Positions 25,792 through 38,761 of a DNA stretch of 64,000 nt are shown here, in pieces. The notes beneath the pieces are model-generated. The model had not been told where the DNA came from, made no database searches, and was given only the letters and a program-made list of their open reading frames with translations. The stretch's first letter is position 1. Every line of letters starts with the position of its first letter. Location of the stretch: the NCBI RefSeq assembly GCF_014898055.3, contig NW_023601433.1, positions 44,573,876 through 44,637,875 on the forward strand. The letters are read 5' to 3'. Made by a program: the position numbers and the translations under genes. The stretch comes from Talpa occidentalis (Eukaryota; Chordata; Mammalia; Eulipotyphla; Talpidae).

Positions 25792-26344
25792 AAACTCTGG
25801 ACATTATTTCAGCTACTCTGATTAAAGAGCAATGGGAGGGAAGCCTTAATAGGATGTTCTTTCGGCTGATCTGCACTCTGGCACCCCAAGCCCTTACTCA
25901 TCAAGTTTGCTTTATCTGCATACTTTTATTGTTTTCCTCCAAATGCCAAAAAAAAAAAAAAAAAAAAGCCTTGTCTTTGTCCCTCCTTCTGTGCCTAACT
26001 TTTCACCTACTAGGTAGATGGGTGCATGAATGAATGAACTATACACTGTGATGTAATAAAAGAACAGAAAGTAATTTCCAGGTAAAGTGTTAGGGTAAAA
26101 GAGTGAGTTGGGTGGGAAAGTCATAGTGGTGTTTTTTAATGCACTCAATTTTGTCAGTTGTAGTATAAATTGATAGATTTTTTTCTCAGTAAGGGGAATG
26201 TATAAACAAAAATATAGCAGTGGGAGTGGTGGTCAGTGCATCTCTTTTCAGCCATACTGGGATTTGTGTGAACCCATTTTTATCATTTTTGTTAATACCA
26301 TATTCAAATAAAAACAAGAATGGTGACTAGCAGTGAGTCCTTTG

Positions 26345-26470
26345 GAATTCCAGTTAGGAAATCCATTTTGCCCGTAAGTAGTCGTGCAACCTTAGGTGAA
26401 TCACTTAATTTCTGGGTTTATAAGGTGAGGTTGTCTGAATAGTTTTACCTGTCCCTTAAGATCTAATATC
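26345..26470 (-). mobile_element. MIR relic
   Basis: CGTGCAACCTTAGGTGAATC, ACTTAATTTCTGGG and TATAAGGTGAGG follow antisense MIR order. Confidence 0.5.
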
Positions 26471-26639
26471 ATGCTTGTGATTAATACTCAAAACACTAGA
26501 CAGTGCTCTTTTGGCATGAGGGAAGAAAGACGGTTTCTGGGAAGTAAAAATGCAATGATGAGTAGTGGTGTAGGAGCTTGGATGTCATTTTTTGGTGGTA
26601 TGATGGCTGGGACCATGTCCAGTCTGTTCTGCCAATAAA

Positions 26640-27083
26640 ATGAGTTTGAGATTCCTTTGGGGGTATTTTTTAATTAACGGGAGCCCCCTGGTATTAACTT
26701 ACCATATAATGATGAACTGGGCCCATGCAAAGGTCTCTCAGGTAAGACTGTGCTGGAGGGGTGGTTCCCTTCTTCAAGACCCAAATCCTATTAACCCTCA
26801 ATCTGTTCCTAAGAAGGGCAGAGAAGAGGGCCACCCACCAGATGAAAGAGGAGCCCCACACAGAGTCGGAGAGAAGTGCCACACGTGGATGTCCAAGCCT
26901 TTCATGCCCAGGGACCCTGCTCACTGCTCAGGATCACCGTCTGACCGGAAGGAAGGACAGATCCAAAAGCATCCGCTCTCTGAAGCCCTCCTTCCTCCCT
27001 CGGCTGTGTGCTCAGCTGCTCTCCTCCAGCACCATTCCTTAAGCCCCCAAACTGTGGAGCTAGGAGTTTTTCTTTTTAGTTGA
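26640..27083 (+). other. GC-rich 147-codon open frame, unrecognised
   Basis: An ATG-initiated frame of 147 codons (begins MSLRFLWGYF) in a locally GC-rich block. It has no signal peptide, no domain I recognise, and no splice or promoter context. Composition (Pro, Ser, Glu, Arg) is as expected for a chance frame in GC-rich repeat-derived DNA. Probably not coding. Confidence 0.15.
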
Positions 27084-28449
27084 AGTTAACACATTTGGAT
27101 TAAGGTGACATCTTTTGGACAAAGTCAGTAACTTGCTTCGTTTCCTTCTTACCCCTCATTTTGAAAGGCCATATATGAATTTTAGGAGCTACCAGAAATA
27201 TCGAAGCAACCTGGGTTCGAGTTCTGATTCTCTTGCTTCGTAGTCCTAGATGGTGGGCAGATGGCTTACTGCATAGCCCTAAAACTTCCTTTATTAGTGA
27301 GTGGTGAGAGCAGTCTCGTTTCATCAGAGGTTTTCCTAGGATGGAATAAACATAAAGGTGTTTTGAAAGGGTAAATCCCTAACTATATAACTAATGTTAA
27401 TATTTTATAGTGGAGGATACATTATTAATCAAACAAATTCTTTGGGTCAACCTGAAGCTGATGGTGACACAGATGATTTACTTACTTGCTGGAGTGACTA
27501 ATTAGTTTTTCCTATTTTGTGTTCTTTTTCTGTCTTAAGACAGGTAGAGATCAACACTGCAATTTCTGCTTCTCTCTCTTATTCATTAACCTAGAATTTC
27601 AAAGAAAATCATGATGTCCTATAACTATAATCTTTATAAAGAACTAGGTTTCTTAGTGTGTGTTTGGTTTTTGAAAAATTATTATAAAATATATATGGTG
27701 GTCACGCTTTTGTTTCCTTCAAGTGAAGATCTTTGGTGTTACTCAACTTTAAAAAATAATCAAGCCAAATTAATTAATATGTATCTGTAATTGAAAGTGG
27801 TTTAACTTTCCTTTCATAGTCAGCATTCAGTTCATATGTTTAAAATTCCAAATAAATTATGTGGAGGAAGAATTTCCACCTCAGTGCACTGGAATTCATT
27901 CTCTGTGACTAGTGAAATGAAAATGTATCCCCCTGGAAGGAAATGCCTTATTAAATGAATATATTATGGGAAAAAGTTCCTTAAGGATTCATGCTAACAT
28001 TACACCTAAATTTGAGTTTTCAGGAAATTTTATTTTCAAGTACTGGGTGAGCTTACCTTACAGCTAGCCAACAGAACTAGGACAATTATGGGTAAGATCA
28101 TGCAATTAAATACTTGAAGATCCTGTGTTTTTTTTCTTTTCTCCATTTAACTGACCTCGGTATCTCTGTGGAAATTTTCCTGTTGTCTCATAGGACAGGT
28201 TTTTAGGACTTACAGGTTTCTTAGGACAGACAGAGGCAGAGAATTCGAGCTGGATACTGTGGAAGCTATTAAATCGGATATTTAGAGTGTTTCCCCTCAC
28301 CCATTAGTCATTGGTTTATTGGTGGTCTGGTCTTCTGGACGGGGTTGTGTGCATAGCATGAGGTACCCATCCTCATGAGCATGGAAAGTGCAAAAGTAGT
28401 AGGTGCTCGGATCTCAGGTGCTCATCAGAAGTCATATCCTAACATTTTT

Positions 28450-28600
28450 CTGTTACTTGTTATACATAGGCATGTCTTAGTCAGTTAGACTTCATGAAGA
28501 TTAGGAAGCTCTCATTCATCTTTAATGCCTCCACCCTGGCATCCAGTACAGGGTCTAATAGCACTGATTACTTAGTTAATAAAGTAACAAAAGGATCTTC
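28450..28600 (+). mobile_element. L2-like 3'-end relic
   Basis: TTTAATGCCTCCACCCTGGC, ATCCAGTACAGGGTC and a decayed GTTAATAAAGTAAC end resemble the L2 3' terminus. Confidence 0.35.
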
Positions 28601-29690
28601 ATGTCAGATAATAAACCTCACAAAACTATTCAGTCAGCTCAGTATCCTATAGTTCAAATAAACATGAGAACAATCCGAAGGTGGCTTTGAGTATGTGTGA
28701 TAAATGGAGTTTGTTGTATATTTGCTGCTAAAATTACTTTTTTTTAAAAATCAAGTACTCTAGTCTATTGTGTATATCATTGGGGTTTCTTTCCATGCTT
28801 TTTGGGCTGCATTGAAAGGGACCATCTTCAGATTTGATGGCTTTTATAGTTTACTTGTTAGGTTTTAACAAAGCCTACTTGAAGGTAGCTGCTTTGTTTG
28901 TTTGGTTCTGTTTTCAATAGAATTGATTGATTTTAGTTTTGTTGAGCAAGGTGAGACAAATTCTTTGTGCTGGCAACAGTTTTTACTGTTGTTTCAATGA
29001 AAAATAGCATGTTTGAGAAGAGAGGAGAGGATTGCTTCTTTTTGAGGTAAACAATAGGAAGGATCCCTAATATTTTTTAAAGCTTCACTTCAGCAGGTTT
29101 TTATTTTAAAAAAAATGCTCAGCTTCCCTTCTTTGCCATTCAATGTCACTTAAAATTTTATTTAAAGAATAGAATAGATTGTTTTCTGTGACTTTTGAAT
29201 GAAAACAACAGAAGAACAGTTTAAATCAGTTGGCACCAAATAGAAATTCTTTTTTTCTTTTGCTGTGTTTTCCTGTGACATAAATGCCTCTGCTTAAATT
29301 ATTAATTGGAACCTCTCATTTCCTACTGTGTCATCTGTAACTCAGGGGCCACTTTGCTGAATAAAATGTATTAACTAATAACCTCCTGAGGGAAGGAGGT
29401 GCAGGGCTATCTCTTTTTATCTCTTTCTGATCTAAAAGTTAATGGGAAAAAGTCAATACCCACAGCTGTTCTTCTGTCTTCTTGAAAAAATTCTATCATC
29501 AAAATATTCCATTTAATAAAATGGCTCTTTGTTCATTCTGCTTTTGACAGAGAGAGAAGGGAGAGGTGAAAACAGCTGTGGGCCAGGAATTGGTTCCTGT
29601 TTGTTGTTTTAATTTATTTATTGATACAACAAAAGTTCAGAACACCAGAATATTCTCATTATAGTACAATGAAGTCTCTAAAAATATTTT

Positions 29691-29951
29691 TTATTAGATT
29701 TATTTATTTATCTATATAAGCACTGGGTACAGTCAGAAGCGCGGGAGGGTGAGAGAATTCACCAGAGCCAGAGCGGGGAACAGAACAGGCAGACTGACGA
29801 ATTACACTGCTGAGGGGAGCAGCGGGTGGCAGGAGAGGTCTGTGCGCCATGTGGGACCCTTGCCGGAGGCCGGGGATCGAACCGGCGCTGCAGAGGCTGC
29901 AGGCAGCTTCGCAGCCCAGCGCTCAACCTCTGCGCCACCAGGAACGCCCCC
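29691..29951 (-). mobile_element. tRNA-derived SINE, younger subfamily
   Basis: Inverted copy carrying the younger-type body (AAGCGCGGGAGGGTGAGAG complement, CCAGAGCGGGGAACAG) and preserved CpGs. The head complement is GCGCCACCAGGAACGCCC. AT-rich flanks TAAAAATATTTT and TAAAATAATTTT look like a decayed target duplication. Confidence 0.8.
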
Positions 29952-30170
29952 CTAAAATAATTTTAAAGTGAAGTTGTAGTTGGGAAAAGAGTAATACCAG
30001 ACTGGAGATTGTTTGGGCATTTCTCTCATCTTCAAAAAACTTCTCTTTGCCTCCTGGAAAATCAGCTTAACTATTGCAAGTCAGTTACTACTTTGAATTT
30101 TTATTATTCTTTGTACATGAATCAATTAGCAGTTATTGTGTTATATTTTGAGACCATGACTGCTCCTTGT

Positions 30171-30399
30171 TACTGAATTATGGTCCATGGTGAATAAAAA
30201 GTCAAATCAAAGGTCTGTTAAGAGGAGCTGTAAGTGCTATGAGAGGAAGTTCCCGGCTTATTCAATTCACCACTTACACTTTCCATTCCTAGAGTTTGAG
30301 CCACTCATGATTAACTTACATCCATGGTTGCAAACCACAGTACCCCAAAGTACTGAGTTAACATATTATCAGAACCCATTCATGGAACCCACTGATTCT
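30171..30399 (+). repeat. Left arm of a 229-bp perfect inverted repeat
   Basis: From TACTGAATTATGGTCCATGG to GAACCCACTGATTCT. Every base matches the reverse complement of 31509-31737, and identity stops abruptly at both ends. The arm carries a 72-codon open frame (30187-30405) that is repeated identically on the minus strand of the other arm. The product is unrecognised and probably not real. Confidence 0.98.
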
Positions 30400-30519
30400 A
30401 GTTAGTTATATATCTTATTTATATGTTAATTACTCTAAGTCAGTTAGTTTATCAATAAATATTCATTCATGGATAAATCAATTTTTTCAAGTCATATTTT
30501 TCGAACTTTCAATACAGGT

Positions 30520-30690
30520 AACATGGTAATAAGTACTTTGTATCTAGACATCATTGAATCTTTAGACTAGTCCTTTGAAATATATGTATTTCCCCCCATT
30601 TTATAGATGGGAAGCCAAGGCTCAGAGGGAAGTAATTTTGCTGTATTCTCAGGTCACTTGTGCTAGAGTCTGGATGCGTGCTGAGTGCCC
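30520..30690 (+). mobile_element. MIR relic in the inverted-repeat spacer
   Basis: CCCCATTTTATAGATGGGAA, CAAGGCTCAGAGGGAAG and AGGTCACTTGTGCTAGAGTC match the MIR core order. Confidence 0.5.
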
Positions 30691-31508
30691 AGGGACAAAC
30701 CATGTCTGTTCCATCATGATGGAGTTTAGAGGAAAATAGTGACCAGTAAATAGGCTGATAAAATAGTGGTGTGTTTATAATAAAAAAGGTGCAGATGCCA
30801 TGGGGCCCCAAATTAAGATAACAGAGAACCAATGTTAAGATTTGACAAGGCCTATGGAGAACCCAATAGATGAACTGAGGTGTGTCTAATGACACACCTG
30901 TTAGCAAGCGAGGGACAACCAAGGTCTGTGGGCACAGGTAACAGGCTGTGCAGAGCCCCTGGCATGAAAGGAATTGGAAGTGACCTGTGCTTCCTTGAAG
31001 TTATCAGACTTTATTCTTTATTCTGAAGTTATCAGACTTCATTCAGCACTGTTGAAAGGTTCTTGATAATCCAGAAAAAGGAAGGTAATCGTTCTGCAGT
31101 GGTGGCAGTTGATAGCAGGATCAGCAAGGATATGTGAAGCATTCCAAAAGCAAAACTGAAGGGTCTTGGCTTGGATACAGACTTTGGTGGGTTAAGGGGG
31201 TAGGATGAGTACTAGGTGTTGGGCTTAGGCGACAGGTAGATGGTGGTACCCCTCCTGAGCTGGCCAGAGAAGAAACAGGTGTGCCAAGGGTGTGGGTATG
31301 AGGACATGAGCTCTCATCATTCAACGTGGCAGTATTGAATCTGAGACATCTTTGGGCTTGTTGGATAGAGATTTCAGCATCAAGAGTGAAACAACTAGAA
31401 TTGCACAAGGAAATGTGCAGAATTGAAAGAGAAAGAAGCTTCAAATAACCCCAAGTAGCATCATCATTTAAAGAAGACCAGAGAGCAGCCAGCAAAGAAT
31501 CCAGATGA

Positions 31509-31737
31509 AGAATCAGTGGGTTCCATGAATGGGTTCTGATAATATGTTAACTCAGTACTTTGGGGTACTGTGGTTTGCAACCATGGATGTAAGTTAATCA
31601 TGAGTGGCTCAAACTCTAGGAATGGAAAGTGTAAGTGGTGAATTGAATAAGCCGGGAACTTCCTCTCATAGCACTTACAGCTCCTCTTAACAGACCTTTG
31701 ATTTGACTTTTTATTCACCATGGACCATAATTCAGTA
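31509..31737 (-). repeat. Right arm of a 229-bp perfect inverted repeat
   Basis: Exact reverse complement of 30171-30399. The spacer between the arms is 30400-31508 (1,109 bp). A minus-strand open frame runs through the arm (31464-31721, 85 codons), sharing its first 72 residues with the left-arm frame. Confidence 0.98.
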
Positions 31738-33284
31738 TAGAGTCATAGTACAGGGTTCCAGTGGAGACCCAATCCTTCAGTCACTTTTTTCCAGGGGCCC
31801 CTGCTTTACTCTGATGAAAAAAATCTTCACACCAAGGGGGATCAATTTTCCCCGAGGACATCACTTGAGCAATTCCTCCAAATAACCAGCTAGACTATTT
31901 CAAAAAATTCTCCAACATCAATGTAACCATTCCACAAAGAAAAGATGTTACTCTCCTTCACAAACCATAGGTTGACACCTATGCAATAAAAACCCAAAGA
32001 GGAGGATTTTGCTTTTTTTGTATATTGTCATGCTCTCAGATATTTCTTTTTGGTGCCACTCCAATGTTTAATTCAAGATAAATACCTAAGAAATAATTTT
32101 CATGTTCAGATCTACCAAAAACTTAGTCATCAAAAATGTATTTATTATTGAACATCTATATCCATTTGTAATCATTATTATTTCATAATAATAGCCCATT
32201 TTTCAAGTTTTCAAGTCTCATATCCCTGATGTTAGCAGTCTGCTATCACACACATTTGAGTTAATGGATTGCTCAACAGCTATTTAGTCCTAACTTCACC
32301 TCATGCCAGGCTGAGTGTACCTGAACTTGGTGATGTGAAGATGAGAGCTGGCGTGTGAGCACACCTCTGCTCTTTATGGTCTTCTGGCCACAGAGAGGGT
32401 CCAAGTGAGGACAGTTTGTTCCTCTTTTTATTCCCTCCCCAATTATGCATGTTAGCATTAGAGCTGATGTTACATGAGTATGAAAAATAAGCATTTTTAT
32501 GGTCATTAGACTTTTATTATATATCAGTCATATAATTTTAACCATTTTTTTTCCTTGAATGAGGCTCCTAATTTGTGCATTTTGTGGTTTTCAATCCATT
32601 TGCTGCAGCTGCAATCCTGATAAGTGCCTCAATTATGACTATAATATTGGTCTTTAAGACTCACTGATATCTCATGGAAAACTTTGAAAAACATCCTATT
32701 TAAAGACAATTATGCTTAAATATCACATCTTCTCCATTTTTGTTCTAGCCTTTAAAAATTATTACCAGCACCGTTAACATGAGATCAGAATATTCTTTTG
32801 AACTCTCAATTCTTTCATTTCTCTTCAAGTCGTCAGTTTCTACTTCCCCTAACCCTTTCTCACTCAAGATGCCCCACTACCTGTGAGGTCACACAGGTTC
32901 TCATGTCATTTTTTAGTGTCCAGAGTACTGGAGACAAGTTTTAGTACTCCAGAGTACTGGAGACAATTTTTACTTTTTACCAAGGGAGCAAAAATCATAG
33001 AATTGAATGCAATGTAAAAATAATTGGAAATTATGGGGAGGGGAAATGTCTTTGACATTAAAAATGAAATTAAAGAATGGAAAAAAACTGTAGAAACACA
33101 CTAGAGATCCATTTTAATTAATGATCATCTGAAAATGAATCCTACTTCTTCACCCTCCCGGCAAGTGGTCAGTGTCTTAAGACAGAGGATTTGCCTGGAG
33201 AGCATGCTGATTAGAGCTATCTCAGATTATTTGTAATTCTCTTTTTTAATTAAAAAAAATTCCTGGTGAATGGCATTTTTACTT

Positions 33285-33690
33285 CTTTCTTTTTTGAGAT
33301 TGAATTGATATTATGTTAGTTTCAGATGTGCAATATAATTTAATATTTGCATAGATTGTGAAATGATCACAGTAGGTCTAGTTAACATCCAGCACCTCAC
33401 AGTTACAACTTTTTTCTTGTGATGAGAACTTTTAAAATCTCTCTTAGCAACTTTCAAGTGTTAATTATACTCAACATGCTGTTCATTACAGCTCTAGAAT
33501 TATTTTGTAAGTAGAAGCTTGTACTCTTGCCCATCTTCACCCATTTCAGCCTTTACCCCCCACCGCTGGAATTACCAGTCTGTTCTCTGTATCTATGAGT
33601 GCTTGTTTCCAGATTCCTTGTATAAGTGAGAACATGTGGTATTTGTCTTTCTATGTTGCTGTAGTATAAAGTAGTTTATTTTCTTTAAAG
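33285..33690 (-). mobile_element. Antisense L1 3'-end fragment
   Basis: TTTGAGATTGAATTGATATT, GTTAGTTTCAGATGTGCAAT, GTGAAATGATCACAG, GTCTAGTTAACATCCAG and TCTGTTCTCTGTATCTATGA are the complement of a laurasiatherian-type L1 3' UTR. It is the opposite orientation of the copy at 18240. Confidence 0.75.
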
Positions 33691-34839
33691 TTCTCAAGGA
33701 AGTAATAATGTTACCTTCTATTTTCTTTGGTGTTTAGTTTTTTTAAATCAAACCAAGTTAAATCACATTCATTTAGCCATTAATTTAGGAATGCCATAAG
33801 TTTAAGGTACTCTTAATTAAAATGAAGACAGGAGGAAGCACATGGTAAAGGTGGTCCCCATAATATGCACATATGAAAATCCCTCTATTTTGCTCCTTAA
33901 TAGTTCACAAAATAGCACTTTTGCTTTGTGAAAAAAAATACAATCTTTTCGTTTGAGAACTCTGCATTTGTCAGTTTAAAACTATCGTAACCGGTTTCTT
34001 ATAATCTGTTTGAATGATTAAATGATTCAGAATCACAGAGAGAAAGGACAGGAGCAGATTCTTAGCTGTTGTTAAAAAGATGTTGTGTGGAAGCTGAGGT
34101 TCCTTGTCTTCGACTTGGACAGGAGACCCTTTTGACCCAGTCCTTTGATTATATAGGGTTTCCACTTGCCATCCTGTTTTTTGGAATGCCACCACTTGTG
34201 GGCATCCATCCAGATCCCCAGGAAGCTGGCACAGAGCCACCTAAAAGAAAAATGGAGCTCTGCAAACAATCAGCTGCCTTGCCCCACTCAGAACAGGACA
34301 AAGACTGATGACAGAATTGGCCATTTAGCCCATCTTATTTCTCATCATGTTTGGGAATGCGCCTTTTGCCTAATAGATGCTGCTGCTGAGATGATTAGAA
34401 GATGAAATATGAATTCTTTGTAAACTGCTAGAAGACCTGTCTGTAATCACCTCATTTGGCTGTTACAGAGTGGGGTTAGAAACTCTCTTTTCAGAGTGGA
34501 GTAGTTATTGAATATTATGTTCAGTGTAACCCATTGTAAGGATTTGCGTATGCCTTGGGGTAAAGCGTGTCCTGCAAAGAGTTAAGAGCTGTCCATGTTT
34601 ATTTGACTTTCTGTAATAAACACATTTCTGCAAAACTATTAAACTTCTATGATTACAGTATATTCTATAAGTATAGGAACTTGCCATCTAAATGTTAAAC
34701 ATTTTGTGTTATAAAGGTATTGCCTAACATTTTTTTGTTAATTAACATATTAATTAAATAATATTTATAGAACAGCATCTACATACTGGAAACTGTGCCA
34801 GGCAGGGCAGGTGATGTGAAGAAAAATACTGTAACTATT

Positions 34840-35330
34840 TTCTTGAGTGCTTAGAGAGTCTCCAGGAGAAACAGGAAGTCATCATAAGATCCTCTACTGG
34901 GAAGTAGAGGCCACCATGGGGTGTGTTTTGGGGATGCCCCAAGGGGATGTGAATAGTGAGCTGGGAAGTTGATATCCCCGTTAGAGGCAGCAGCTCCAGC
35001 TCTGACAGAAGCCCATAAGTGGCCTGTTCAAACACTTGGAAGGCTGTCAGTGTCTGTGATATAGTACAGAGAACCAGGGAAGAGAACCATGAGACATGAG
35101 GTTGGAGATTGAATAGGAAAGATTAAGGAGAGTCTTGTAAACCATTGTTTGCATTTTAATCTTAAGACAGGTGGTGGGTCTTCAACAGTGGTTAACTAAC
35201 AGGTGTCACGAAAGGATGATTTCAGAAGTGGGTAAATTTGTTAAGCTATAGCAAAGGTCAAATGTTGAAGCTGCAATATTTTCCGAGAGACGGGGCAGGA
35301 GGTATGAGGAGCTGGAGAAGACCTTTTAAA
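34840..35330. mobile_element. Old interspersed repeat, family not named
   Basis: GAGATTGAATAGGAAAG, AGTCTTGTAAACCATTG, GCATTTTAATCTTAAG and ATGATTTCAGAAGTGG run in the same order as a similar stretch at about 61200-61450 (CCTTGAATGCTAGGC, AGGAGTTTGCACTTG, GGATATGATCAGAAA). Both look like copies of one ancient mammalian repeat. Confidence 0.35.
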
Positions 35331-35979
35331 TGGCTGCTCTGAGGAAGGGAGAGGAGATGATGAAAACAGGACTAATTAGGATAATTGGCTTAGGGTTTTT
35401 GTATTAGCCTCACAACTCACCAAAGACCCTAAATGACTTTGAAGATAATTATGTGCTCTAGGGATTACATTTTTCTCTTTTCTGTGAGGATGCCCACCTG
35501 TTATTATTGTGCACTCTTTTGTTTGGGAGCCAATCAAAGTCCTCTGATTTCTAGAGGCTGCCATTTGTGACTCTTTTCTGAGATGTCATCCTTTTCCTAT
35601 CCCTTCCATCAGCTTGATATCCATTAGCCCCTGTCAGGGTATCCATCACACACTACCTTGGCCTTAGGATCCATGGTGGATTTAACCACAGAGGATGTGC
35701 AAGTAACTGACAAGTACAAAGAACAGGTTTAGAGACAAGTGCATGAGGGATGCTTTCTAGATCATACCTTCATTACTTTCATGTACAAGAGTGCAGATCT
35801 ATGCAAAACTTCTCAATTAAAAACTGCATGGAAACAGCAAAGGACAAAGGCTGGAAACTAAAGGTGAAGATATAGAGGGTCTTCTGTTCCAGGGTACTGT
35901 TATGCAAGCATATTGCCCCACATCCCAGCTTTTCATCTTTACACAGCAAACATGATTCCTTGGCATAGGGATGGGTTTT

Positions 35980-35981
<2 letters not shown>

Positions 35982-36014
<33 letters not shown>
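35982..36014. repeat. (GT)16 microsatellite
   Basis: An uninterrupted GT/TG run of 33 bp, a potential Z-DNA-forming and length-variable tract. Confidence 0.97.
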
Positions 36015-36015
<1 letters not shown>

Positions 36016-36344
36016 ATGGAAGCACTCATGCTCACATGCACACAGGTCTCTCTCCCTTTCATTCAAAGCCATACTTATTTGCAGCAGTCACTCCAGTTTA
36101 TGTTTGAAATTTTCATCCCCTCTGCTATTTTCTCTTCTACTTTTTCCCCCATTTAGTACCTATACTATACTTCTGTAATACGTACTTTTTGAAGACTTTG
36201 ATTTTAATTCTTTCCCATGTGCTATATATAACATTGTTAAAATTGCATGATGTCAAAATTTTAAATTATCTTACTTAAAAACAAATGCTGTAATTGTTTG
36301 GAAGTGTTTCATTTTTATCACAATTTTAAAAGTATATGAGTATT

Positions 36345-36618
36345 GGGCCTCCCCGGTGGCGCAGCGGTTGAGCGCTAGGTTGCGAAGCTGCCTGCAGCCT
36401 CTGCGGCGCTGGTTCGATTCCCGGCTGCTCCCCGGCCACCAGAGGAGGGTCCCACATGGCGCGCAGACCTCTCCTGCTACGCCCGCTGCTCCCCTCAGCA
36501 GTGTACTTCGGTCCTTCTGCCTGCTCTGCTCCCCGCTCTGGCTCTGGTGAATTCTCTCACCCTCCCGCGCTTCTGACTGTACCCAGTGCTTGTATAAATA
36601 AATAAATCTTAAAAAAAA
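36345..36618 (+). mobile_element. tRNA-derived SINE, younger subfamily, perfect 17-bp TSD
   Basis: Head GGGCCTCCCCGGTGGCGCAG, B box GGTTCGATTCC, CpG-rich body (CTCTGCTCCCCGCTCTGGCT), tail TATAAATAAATAAATCTT plus A12. The target duplication AAAAGTATATGAGTATT is identical at 36328-36344 and 36619-36635, which marks a recent insertion. Confidence 0.95.
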
Positions 36619-38761
36619 AAAAGTATATGAGTATTTAGAAATGTTTCAAAGGAAGGGACTATCTGTAATCCTTTTATTGTTACTAATATTGTCTCTAAAG
36701 GAAGTATTGTCTCTAATTCTGTCATTAGAGAGATTTGCTTTAGATAGCTCTGGCAAGCTGAAAAATGTGGCTAGCTGTATAAGTTTCACAGAAAAGAATC
36801 TGCAACTTGAAGTTACAACTTGAAGTTAAATTTGTTAGTCAGCTGCTACATCAAGAACTTTTAAATTTGAACACTTAGAATTGTTAGTGGCATGCTAACA
36901 GAAATTTAGTAAAGGTTTGTAATTATGGTATTGGAGCAGGGATCTATTCCAGAAGGCTTAGGTTTTGATACTGAATTTAAGTGTCAGAACTGTAATTTTT
37001 CCTTCCTTCCTTCCTCTCCCCGGCAGTCTATGCAGCTCTCAGTACAGAGTAATTCTGGTCATTGAATCACAATCTCTGGTCTTTAATTAAGTGTAAACAT
37101 GGTTCTTTGAACATTTAAAATTGCTCTGTACTGTCCAACAATCAAACTCAAAATGAATAAAGCAAAAAATGAATATGGCTCAAGGAGCTACAAAATTTCT
37201 GGAGTAGAACAGGTCCCAGGCCTAGTCGAAATCAAGAGCAGCTCTAGCCTTTCAAGTCCTTCTGTCTTGCACTTCACTCTGCTTGTTTGCTACTGTTCCT
37301 GTTCTTAATCACACGAGCAAGGCGAGCCCCCTCCCCTATAGCTCCATATTTATGTTCTGCCACTTGAACAGCAGTAAAGGATTGGCACATCCACGATGGT
37401 GAATCCCTTCCTGGGAGGGCTGTCATTGGCCTGCCTAGCTTCCCAGGCTCATCCTGGATCCAGTTCCTCACTGTGATCAGGACTTTCATTGGTCAAACTT
37501 GGGTAATGCTAGCCCACATAAATTAAATGGTTTTGAGTTGTGCTTCCCCAAAGGAATTCAGAAGAGACCAGAAGAAAGGAGAGACTAAGTCCTAGACAGG
37601 AATAATCAGTAGTTGCTTCCTTGAACTAATCTTGCTGTACACAGGACATTTAAAAGTTATAGCTGAAGGGATGTTCTCAGAAGATTTCTTTGAGAAAGGG
37701 TTTTACGACTTGCATCAGTTTTGGGAATTTGTTTCACTAGGAAATCAGTTTCAAATGCATTTTCAAATTTGGTGCCATAGAATTGCTTGTGTTATGTAGA
37801 TTTTATGCTTGTTTTTATTTCATCTCTTCTATGTGTGTGTTCATGGCTCCTTTTTCATTTCCAAATTTCTATAATATTTTTCCCTTTTTTATGCTTGGAA
37901 AGGAGTATCTATTTTATGCTTTTAAAAAAATGCTTTTGGATTTGTCCTCTAATTTCTGCCATATTCCATTTCAGTCATTATCTTTATTACTTTTTTTGTT
38001 GGTTTCTTTTGGTATATTTTTTTATTTTATGACTTTTTAAGGTGATGAATACTTAGTTCCTGATTATATTTCTGGAAACCGTACAATTCAGAAGTTTGGG
38101 ACTAAGACCTGGTTGGACTTGCTTCTTCTGTAATAGGACACTTGCATATTGATAGTATATAACTGAAAATAATGTAATTAATGCCTATTGAGAATTTTTC
38201 TAGTCCTGTATCAGCCATTAGAAATACTTCTTGAGATTTTGTTGAGTGATCTGTAAGCAGCAGAATTATCAATAGAATTTATGGATTATGTAGAATCCTA
38301 GTACAGTAAATCAAATGCATTTCAGCAGAGAGTATTAGGCAAGAAGTTCTTTTCTCTCCTGTCTCAGTTGTCATTTTACCATTTTCCAGGAAAGGATTTG
38401 ATAAGTCTAAATTGTGTAGGAAATGATTATAATTCAGATTATCTGTGATCCTTTAAACACAATAATTCTAAGTGAGATAGATCAGAAGCAGTCATCTCTT
38501 CCTCTGTGAGAACACTGGTGTGTTCTGTGCTGAGAGTATCTGATTGCTCATTCCCTCTTTGTCTGCCACATCCTAAAATACTGTATTTCCTCAATTATAA
38601 AGCTGCCCTGGGAATAGACAGCATGTTGTCTGCCCTGACTGACTTTTTCCAATGAGAGCTGGGTTTGGACGGGTGGGAGAGCAAACTGCCATCATAAGAA
38701 AATATCTGCTATTCTGAGAGATCCACATGTTCACCTCAAAGCCATTAAGAATCCACTGACT

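Noticed and set aside
26640..27083. 147-codon frame as a new gene or alternative first exon
   Set aside because: A GC-rich block probably derived from a repeat. The internal GTAAGA-like donor is weak, and no CpG island or conserved protein motif is seen.
29749..29955. Open frames inside SINE copies (also at 12389, 36356, 38731, 56431)
   Set aside because: They recur in every copy of the tRNA-derived SINE and reflect its CG-rich body, not genes.
30187..30405. 72-codon frame repeated identically at 31464-31721 as a possible duplicated gene
   Set aside because: The identity is fully explained by the perfect DNA inverted repeat. No family motif is seen, and the two frames end differently because flanking sequence differs.
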